Assembly (NCBI RefSeq): GCF_900112355.1
Contig: NZ_FOLM01000002.1
Span: 186,001 to 250,000, forward strand
DNA: 64,000 nt
Origin: Streptomyces aidingensis
Lineage (GTDB): Bacteria; Actinomycetota; Actinomycetes; Streptomycetales; Streptomycetaceae
Direction of reading: 5' to 3'
Shown: piece by piece, positions 58,673-64,000 of the stretch
Layout of the letters: each line of letters opens with the position of its first letter
Position numbering within the stretch: the first letter of the stretch is position 1
Made by a program: the position numbers and the translations under genes
Notes under the pieces: model-generated
Told to the model about the DNA's origin: nothing
The model's input: only the letters and a program-made list of their open reading frames with translations
The model's database searches: none

Positions 58673-59335
58673 ATGCAGCAGCCGCCCGCCGCCCTCACCC
58701 TGGCCGCCACCTTCGCCCTGGGCGACCTCCCCCGGCTCCTCGGGACCGCCGCCGCCCACACCCTCTCGGCGACCCATCACCACATCCTCGCCGCCCTCCA
58801 CACCCCGTCCGCCGTCCTCGCCGGCCCGGCCACCACACACGGCGCGCTGCTGCTGCGCGGCGCCGACCTGCAACGCTTCGGCCCGGTCGACGACGGGCTG
58901 CTGGCCGGACTCCACACCCGCTACCCGCCCGCGGTCCGCACCTTCCGCGCGCTCACCCGGCTCCCCCTGATCGTCGGCTTCCTGCCCTCCGCCCGCCCCG
59001 ACCCCCGCCTGGAACAGTGGGAGGACGACCTCGCCACCGCCCTCACCGGACTCCCCGGCGTGACCCTGATCCACCCCGCCGACTGGACCCGCCGCCACCC
59101 CGTGCCGCGATGGTTCGACGACCGCACCGACGAACTGGCCCATCTCCCCTTCACCCCGGAATACCAGACCGCCATCGCCCGCACCCTCACCGAGACGGCA
59201 CGCACCACCGGATGCCCCGCCCGCCAACAACCCGGCCGCGAGCGGCAACCGCCAGCCGCTACACTGTCCGGCGGCAGCGCGGCCGGATCACCCCCCTCCC
59301 ACCACGATCCCCCGCACCGCCCCCCGCCCTCGTAG
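58673..59335 (+). CDS. Hypothetical protein ending inside tRNA-Arg
   Basis: 220 residues from the ATG at 58673, with a GGGAG site 9 nt upstream. Leucine- and histidine-rich (LGTAAAHTLSATHHHILAALHTP), with a segment WEDDLATALTGLPGVTLIHPADWTRRHPVPRWFDDRTDEL. The last 40 residues are Pro/His/Ser-rich and look degenerate. The stop codon TAG (59333-59335) is made of tRNA bases, so the natural C-terminus may have been replaced by recombination at the tRNA. No family recognised. Confidence 0.5.
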   Translation: MQQPPAALTLAATFALGDLPRLLGTAAAHTLSATHHHILAALHTPSAVLAGPATTHGALLLRGADLQRFGPVDDGLLAGLHTRYPPAVRTFRALTRLPLIVGFLPSARPDPRLEQWEDDLATALTGLPGVTLIHPADWTRRHPVPRWFDDRTDELAHLPFTPEYQTAIARTLTETARTTGCPARQQPGRERQPPAATLSGGSAAGSPPSHHDPPHRPPPS

Positions 59336-59398
59336 CTCAGGGGATAGAGCACCGCTCTCCTAAAGCGGGTGTCGCAGGTTCGAATCCTGCCGGGGGCA
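59326..59398 (+). tRNA. tRNA-Arg (anticodon CCT)
   Basis: 73 nt: acceptor GCCCTCG/CGGGGGC, D-arm with GGGGATAGAGC, anticodon stem CCGCT/AGCGG with loop CTCCTAA (anticodon CCT, reads AGG), T-arm GCAGG-TTCGAAT-CCTGC, discriminator A, no encoded CCA. It overlaps the last 10 bases of the preceding ORF. It is a likely attachment site for the accessory genes that follow. Confidence 0.95.
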
Positions 59399-59399
59399 C

Positions 59400-59591
59400 A
59401 ACACCCCGCGGCGCCCTCATCCAGGGCGGCCACCTCCTCGGCCGCCTTGCGTGCCTTCTGTTCCGCCTTTTCCAGCCGTGCCTTGGCCTTGGCTCGGCAC
59501 AAGCCGAAACGGTCGCGGTCACGACCTCACCGAACTTCTGAGCGGCATCGCCGGGGAACGAGAACTCCACACCGCCCAGGCGCCGGCTCAT
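59400..59591 (-). pseudogene. Degenerate gene beside tRNA-Arg
   Basis: From the ATG at 59591 the frame reads MSRRLGGVEFSFPGDAAQKFGEVVTATVSA and then loses sense. The neighbouring frame continues with a clear coiled coil (CRAKAKARLEKAEQKARKAAEEVAALDEG) up to the tRNA and has no stop before it. A frameshift near 59500 plus truncation at the tRNA end explains this. It is probably the remnant of an integrated element. The rest of 59592-59760 shows no gene. Confidence 0.4.
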
Positions 59592-59760
59592 GTCCTGCTC
59601 TGGCGCATCACCCACCAGCCCAGCAGGCGGGCGCTCGCAGCTGCGAGCCGCAGCGCGGCGGCCCAGCAAGGGCGGCATGTCGGTGATGCGGCACTGCCGC
59701 CCCCAGAGCCGTGCGGCGGTCCTCTGGTGTCGACTGCGTCCTGCGGGCAGGATCGTGCCC

Positions 59761-60753
59761 ATGCGAGTTCTGATCATGGGCGGTGGCTGGTTCCTGGGCC
59801 GGGCGGTCGCCGAGGAAGCCCTGCGGCGCGGATGGAAAGTGACGACGTTCTCCCGGGGTCGTTCAGGACGCGATGTGGCCGGGGCGAAGCCCGTGCGCGG
59901 GGACCGTACCCGCGGCTCCGACCTGCGGCGGCTGGCCGGGGCCGGCCCGTGGGACGCGGTGGTGGACACCTCCGCTGCGGAGATGCCGCCCCGGGTCGTG
60001 CTCGCCGCGGCTCGCGCCCTGGAGCCGGTGGCGGGCCGGTATGTCTACGTGTCGACTGTGAACGCCTACCGTGGCTGGCCGAATGAGCCGCTGACCGAGG
60101 CGTCGGAGCTGCACGACGCGCCGGCCGACGCGGACATCGGGGAGGACTACGGGCGGCAGAAGGCCGGTTCCGAACGCGCCGTGTGGGAGACGTTCGGCAG
60201 GGACCGTTCGGTGATCCTGCGGCCGGGGGTGATTCTGGGGCCCGGGGAGTATGTCGGACGGCTGCCGTGGTGGTTGACCCGGGCGGCCCGCGGCGGCGAG
60301 ATCCTTGCTCCGGGTGATCCGGCGCAGGTGATCCAGCCGGTGGATGTCCGAGACGTGGCGGCCTTCGCGCTCGACCGGGCGGCTGCGACGGATGCCGGTG
60401 CGTACAACGTGGTCACCCCGCTCGGGAGGGAGACCATGGGGGGCTTTCTCGCCGCCTGCCTGGAGGTCACCGGCCACCGGGGCACGCTGCGCTGGGTGCC
60501 GGACGACGTGCTGTTGCGCCACGGGGTACGGCAGTGGACAGAACTGCCGCTGTGGCGGACCACGGCCGGGGCGTGGGCGGTGGACTCGGCGCTGGCGCAG
60601 GCCGCGGGCCTGAGATGCCGGCCGCTGGCCGCCACCGTGGAAGACACCTGGCGGTGGCTGGCCGGCGGGGAGGACCCGGTGGAGCATCCCCGCCGGGCCG
60701 AGCACGGTATCGCTCCCGAGCGGGAGGCGGCGATACTCGCCGCACTCGGATAG
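59761..60753 (+). CDS. NAD-dependent epimerase/dehydratase-family protein
   Basis: 330 residues, an extended short-chain dehydrogenase. The Rossmann start is MRVLIMGGGWFLGRAVAEEALRRG (GxxxFxG variant with GGGWFLG). YVSTVNAY and EDYGRQKAGSE give the Ser and YxxxK of the active site. Relatives act on nucleotide sugars or isoflavones; the substrate is unknown. It lies first after the tRNA-Arg junction and converges on an XRE regulator. Confidence 0.85.
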   Translation: MRVLIMGGGWFLGRAVAEEALRRGWKVTTFSRGRSGRDVAGAKPVRGDRTRGSDLRRLAGAGPWDAVVDTSAAEMPPRVVLAAARALEPVAGRYVYVSTVNAYRGWPNEPLTEASELHDAPADADIGEDYGRQKAGSERAVWETFGRDRSVILRPGVILGPGEYVGRLPWWLTRAARGGEILAPGDPAQVIQPVDVRDVAAFALDRAAATDAGAYNVVTPLGRETMGGFLAACLEVTGHRGTLRWVPDDVLLRHGVRQWTELPLWRTTAGAWAVDSALAQAAGLRCRPLAATVEDTWRWLAGGEDPVEHPRRAEHGIAPEREAAILAALG

Positions 60754-60763
60754 CTCAGGTAGC

Positions 60764-62089
60764 TCAGCACTCCAGGGCGAGGCGGGAGACCGCCCCCAGC
60801 GCTCGTCCTGCGGCGTGGGCTGACCAGTGCTCGATGCGTCCTCCCAGCTCCCGTGCTGCGGAGGCATCGCCCTGGCCGGTGCGCATCAGCTCCATCCGCA
60901 CCGCTGAAACCCGTTCCAGCAGGCCGGCGGTCCGCCATGGGGAGTCGAGCGCGAGTACTTTCTCCAGGGCATCCGCCGCGCCTTCGACCTCTCGGCGCAG
61001 CACCCGGGCACGGGCCAGATCGGTGCGCGCCTTGGCCTCGGTGGAGATGGACCGCTGACCGGCGGGGGCCGCACCGAGGAGGGACAGGGCGCGTTCCGCC
61101 TCGGCCTCGGCACCATGCGCGTTGCCCATCAGCAGGTGGCTGGTGGCGTTGGACATCGCGATCCGGTCCCGTGGCATGCCGAATTCGCCCGCGACATCGT
61201 CATGCAGTTCGTCGCGTTCCCCGGTGGCGTCCTGGGCGGTACGCATGACCGCCACCGCATCGTCCTGCTGCCGCAGGTGCGCCAGGGCGCGGCCCTGGAT
61301 CACGGCCAGGCGGTGCCGGGCGGTGTCCCCCAGGCCGCCGAATCGCCCCGCCTCACGGACCATCCGTACGGCCTCGGCCGGCCGGCCGTCCCAGTAGGCC
61401 ATGTACGCCAGGGCTCCGCGGGCGTACGCCTGAAGCGGCCCGTGATCGATGACCTCTCCGTACAGGGCAGCGGTCCTGGCAAGCTGTACGGCCGAGGGAA
61501 GCGACCCGAGGTCGAAGCTGACGGAGCCCAGCAGGGCGGCTGCCTGTCCCGCCTGCAGGTACAGCCGGTCGCGCTGGCGGGACCGCTGGGTGCGGTCCAG
61601 CATGTCGCGTGCCGCGTCCAGCAGGTGGCTGCCGCGGTCGAATGCCTCACGAGGAGGAGTCCGGTGGTAGGCGCGGGCGAGCGCCCGGACGTCGTCCTCC
61701 AGTTGGTCGATGCTCAGGTCGGGCAGCGCCTGGGCTGCGGCGTCCCGGGCGTGGTCGGCCGCGTCGCGAGCGGTCATCAGCAGCTCACCTTCATCAATCA
61801 CTGACGCCGTGGCAACGGCGCTCTCCGGGTCGGGCTCGGCGAGCAACTCGACGGCGGGACGGCCGAAAAGATGCTCCAGGACGGCCGGAGCCGGAGGAGC
61901 GGGCAGCGTGCGGACCTTCCCGGCGGTCCACCGGCGGTAGGTCTGCTCCGCGACCGTCGCGGTCGCCACTCGCGGACGGCCGTCACGACGGGCGACCTCC
62001 CCTGCGGCGCGCTCGTAGGCCCGCCGGAAGTCCTCGTAGGTCCAGCCGCGTTGGCGAGCGAGCTGGTGCAGCAGCGTGCGGGCGTCCAT
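60764..62089 (-). CDS. XRE/TPR regulator
   Basis: 441 residues. The N-terminal helix-turn-helix region (RTLLHQLARQRGWTYEDFRRAYERAAGE ... TVAEQTYRRWTAGKVRTLP) is followed by long TPR-like repeats. ATG 62089 has GGGGAGA upstream. It resembles the accessory-region regulators such as the one at 1-1312. It is divergent from the small-gene array at 62296, which it may control. Confidence 0.8.
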   Translation of the reverse strand: MDARTLLHQLARQRGWTYEDFRRAYERAAGEVARRDGRPRVATATVAEQTYRRWTAGKVRTLPAPPAPAVLEHLFGRPAVELLAEPDPESAVATASVIDEGELLMTARDAADHARDAAAQALPDLSIDQLEDDVRALARAYHRTPPREAFDRGSHLLDAARDMLDRTQRSRQRDRLYLQAGQAAALLGSVSFDLGSLPSAVQLARTAALYGEVIDHGPLQAYARGALAYMAYWDGRPAEAVRMVREAGRFGGLGDTARHRLAVIQGRALAHLRQQDDAVAVMRTAQDATGERDELHDDVAGEFGMPRDRIAMSNATSHLLMGNAHGAEAEAERALSLLGAAPAGQRSISTEAKARTDLARARVLRREVEGAADALEKVLALDSPWRTAGLLERVSAVRMELMRTGQGDASAARELGGRIEHWSAHAAGRALGAVSRLALEC

Positions 62090-62295
62090 CAACTCTCCCC
62101 GGGCCGGCTCGTCCCTCGCAGTGTGCCCAGCGCCGTCCGGCACTGTGCTCCGTCGGCGGCATGTGGCACCTGCGAGGCATCTCCATGACACGCAGCGTCA
62201 TTTCATGGTGCCTGAGCGATACCGGAGATGACATGGTGCGAGCCGCTGAACACCGCGAATCTGGGAGCGATCCGCCAGAAGGGACGGTGTTGGAC

Positions 62296-62541
62296 ATGGA
62301 ACGCGCGGAGTCGCGACCGGAAGTCCCGGTGCCGCACGGTTACAGCGAGCCCGTACAAGGCCTGCGGCGTTGCTACCGGTGCGGCACCCTGACGCAGCCC
62401 GGTGTCCCGGTCCGCGACATCGAGTCCGACTACCCCGACGGAATGCGTCTGTACGCCTGCCTGGACTGCGTGACACCCGCCGAGCGCGAGTTCGCCGCCC
62501 GGCTTCCGGCCCCCGGTGGTGTCGTGGGCGAAGCCCGGTGA
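62296..62541 (+). CDS. Small CxxC...CxxC zinc-ribbon-like protein
   Basis: 81 residues from the ATG at 62296 (ATG 62233 and GTG 62290 are possible longer starts). CYRCGTLTQPG and YACLDCV give two CxxC pairs 29 residues apart, a plausible zinc site. No further domain. The next gene overlaps its stop (GTGA). Confidence 0.55.
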   Translation: MERAESRPEVPVPHGYSEPVQGLRRCYRCGTLTQPGVPVRDIESDYPDGMRLYACLDCVTPAEREFAARLPAPGGVVGEAR

Positions 62542-62744
62542 GCGGACGGCACCGGCGTCCCCGGCTTCCGGAAGCCGATGGGGTGTTCGCCGGGCTGGTG
62601 CTGATCACCGCCAACCTTCTGGGGACCGGTGCGATGGTCTACAGCTCAACCGCCACCAGCACCACCCCGTTCGCCGCCCCTGACATGCCGCCCGCCGGCG
62701 GCCAGAGCCCGCCTTCAGCCCGGCCAGAAGGGCCGCCGACCTGA
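62538..62744 (+). CDS. Small membrane protein
   Basis: 68 residues from a GTG overlapping the preceding stop. One membrane helix (VFAGLVLITANLLGTGAMVYSS, about 16-37) and a Pro/Ser-rich outer tail. No recognised family. It is coupled to the zinc-ribbon protein. Confidence 0.5.
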   Translation: MSGRHRRPRLPEADGVFAGLVLITANLLGTGAMVYSSTATSTTPFAAPDMPPAGGQSPPSARPEGPPT

Positions 62745-62836
62745 TGACTTCCCAGCGCTGCGGACGATGGCACGTCTCGCCTCCAGGCCCGGAGGAAACG
62801 GCACCATCAACCCTCCGTACAAGAGATGAGAACGGC

Positions 62837-63715
62837 ATGACGACCGTGGTGCGCTTCGGATCCTGGAACCTCTGCAACGGCGGAATCGACCCAGGTGGGA
62901 ACGAGACCCGCCGCAAAAGCCAGATCACCATCGCGGCCCAGCTCGGCGACCAGGCCAAGGACAAGGACGGCAACGGCGGGGAACTGGATCTGCTCGCCGT
63001 GCAGGAGTTGACGCACTGGGACGAGCGCGGCTGGTGGCGGCTGCACGAGCTGGCCGACTCCCTGGGCATGGTCCCCCTGGACCCGGTCACCTCGCACATC
63101 GGCAATGGCCGCAACCACCTGGCGGTCCTCTACCGGCCCGGACGAGTACGCGTCCTGTCCTGCCAGGATGTCGGCCGGGGCGCCTTCCACCACGGCCTTG
63201 CTCGCGCTCACCTGGCCGTGGAGGGCCAGGAGTTCACCGTGCTGGCCACGCACCTGGCGTGGAGTGACGGCGACACCCGGCTGCGGGAGGCACGCTGGAT
63301 GACGGACAACGCCGGTACCTTCCCCGGCCAGCCGCCGCGCGCGGTGCTGCTGGGCGATTTGAACTGCCTGGCCCAGCAGGACCCCGAACCGGACTGGACC
63401 GCCGTCCCTCCCAACATGCACCCCCGCTACCGCACCGTCCACGCCGACGGCACCTTCGGCCCCGCCGACCGCCGCGCCCTGCGGGTGCTGCTCAACTCCG
63501 GCTGGACCGATCCGCAGACCACCGTGCGCCACCCGCGTAAGGCGACGGTGGGCTACTGGTACAAGAACGAGCCCACCCCGCTGCACCTGGACCACGCCCT
63601 GACCGCAGGCGGTTTCCGGCCCCTGACCTACCTCACCCACGACACACCCGAAGCACGGGCGGCCTCCGATCACCTGCCCATCACCCTCACCGCCGCGATC
63701 GGGGCGACGGCGTGA
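62837..63715 (+). CDS. EEP-family nuclease/phosphatase (second copy type)
   Basis: 292 residues. FGSWNLCNGG (Asn), LLAVQELTHW (Glu), HLAVLYRPG, VLLGDLNCLA (Asp and Asn) and ASDHLPITLT (Asp-His) mark the active site. It is distinct in sequence from the EEP protein at 1698-2525 but plays the same fold role. It is followed by a coupled gene (GTGA). Function unknown. Confidence 0.82.
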   Translation: MTTVVRFGSWNLCNGGIDPGGNETRRKSQITIAAQLGDQAKDKDGNGGELDLLAVQELTHWDERGWWRLHELADSLGMVPLDPVTSHIGNGRNHLAVLYRPGRVRVLSCQDVGRGAFHHGLARAHLAVEGQEFTVLATHLAWSDGDTRLREARWMTDNAGTFPGQPPRAVLLGDLNCLAQQDPEPDWTAVPPNMHPRYRTVHADGTFGPADRRALRVLLNSGWTDPQTTVRHPRKATVGYWYKNEPTPLHLDHALTAGGFRPLTYLTHDTPEARAASDHLPITLTAAIGATA

Positions 63716-64000
63716 CCACCGTGGCGGCAACGGCCGCCGTCATCCCCTACATCACCGCCCGCCACGGCGAGGAGCCCGACTTCGCCGCCAACCTCGGCCT
63801 CCTGCCGGGCGGGCAGGGCCTGCGCTACCTGGCCGAGGAGCCCGGCGACCGCGACGCGCAGGGCGTGCTGTGGGGCAGGGTCTCCCAGTCCCGCGACGGC
63901 GACCGCCTGACCGGCGCCCCCCGCTTCGCCGAGGTCCACCCCTCCCGCCAGCGCGAGGCCATGGCCTGGCTGCGCTGCCAGGTCTGCATGCGCCCGGCCA
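63712..64000 (+). CDS. Hypothetical protein, cut by window edge
   Basis: 96 codons visible from a GTG that overlaps the EEP gene stop. The sequence reads VAATAAVIPYITARHGEEPDF ... and later SRQREAMAWLRCQVCMRPA, with a CxxC at the end. It resembles short proteins of Streptomyces accessory and plasmid-derived regions, but no function is known. The 3' end lies outside the window. Confidence 0.55.
   Translation, partial: MTTVAATAAVIPYITARHGEEPDFAANLGLLPGGQGLRYLAEEPGDRDAQGVLWGRVSQSRDGDRLTGAPRFAEVHPSRQREAMAWLRCQVCMRPA

Noticed and set aside
59337..59400. Leftward peptide PGRIRTCDTRFRRAVLYPLSYE
   Set aside because: It is the antisense reading of tRNA-Arg, a common artefact, not a gene.

Overview
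The window is high-GC actinobacterial DNA, almost certainly Streptomyces. The evidence is strong third-position GC, GTG and TTG starts with GGAGG-type ribosome sites, many ATGA/GTGA overlaps, a SARP regulator, DUF397/DUF5753 pairs, and a conserved block that runs sepX-rimJ-mog-moaC-glp-galU ... mscL ... hrdD. No computation was run; all family names come from reading motifs.

Layout. 1-9.3 kb is accessory DNA. It holds an XRE/TPR regulator cut by the window edge, a 54-residue peptide with a lasso-type leader, an endonuclease/exonuclease/phosphatase-family (EEP) protein, an aldo/keto reductase, a small nucleotidyltransferase, a B12-type radical SAM enzyme with a TTA codon, some damaged small genes and an XRE/DUF397 pair. 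9.4-15.4 kb holds two membrane Ser/Thr kinases with secreted C-termini. 15.4-26.7 kb is one leftward gene array that looks like a hybrid RiPP locus. In transcription order it encodes a radical SAM/SPASM-like enzyme, a haem-oxygenase-fold diiron protein, a 97-residue Cys-free peptide, a nucleotide cyclase/ATPase/TPR protein, a subtilisin, a GAF protein, a lanthipeptide precursor, an MFS exporter and a class III lanthionine synthetase. A SARP (27-29 kb, divergent) and a LuxR-type regulator (29-30 kb) follow.

30.4-34.55 kb is a 4.1-kb cassette bounded by a perfect 36-bp direct repeat and lying next to tRNA-Ala(CGC). It carries an ABC exporter and a two-component system and no recombinase. Its GC looks lower than that of its surroundings.

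34.6-58.5 kb is a conserved chromosomal block: a cell-division/molybdopterin operon (sepX to galU), 5-formyl-THF cyclo-ligase, a penicillin-acylase-like enzyme, a K+/H+ antiporter, a Ruc/FmdB-like zinc-ribbon gene behind a CIRCE-like operator, MTA phosphorylase, mscL, a P1 peptidase, a DHA2 exporter with a TetR regulator, the sigma factor hrdD behind a SigR-type promoter, a secreted M6-like protease, a FtsW/RodA-family protein and a universal stress protein. The order resembles the galU-moeA-rimJ-membrane receptor / cyclo-ligase / FmdB / mscL neighbourhood of mycobacteria.

58.6-64 kb is accessory again. It contains an ORF that ends inside tRNA-Arg(CCT), a degenerate gene just beyond the tRNA, an NAD-epimerase, an XRE/TPR regulator, two small proteins, a second EEP-family enzyme and a gene leaving the window. 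Both accessory flanks therefore begin at a tRNA gene, as expected for integration hot spots.
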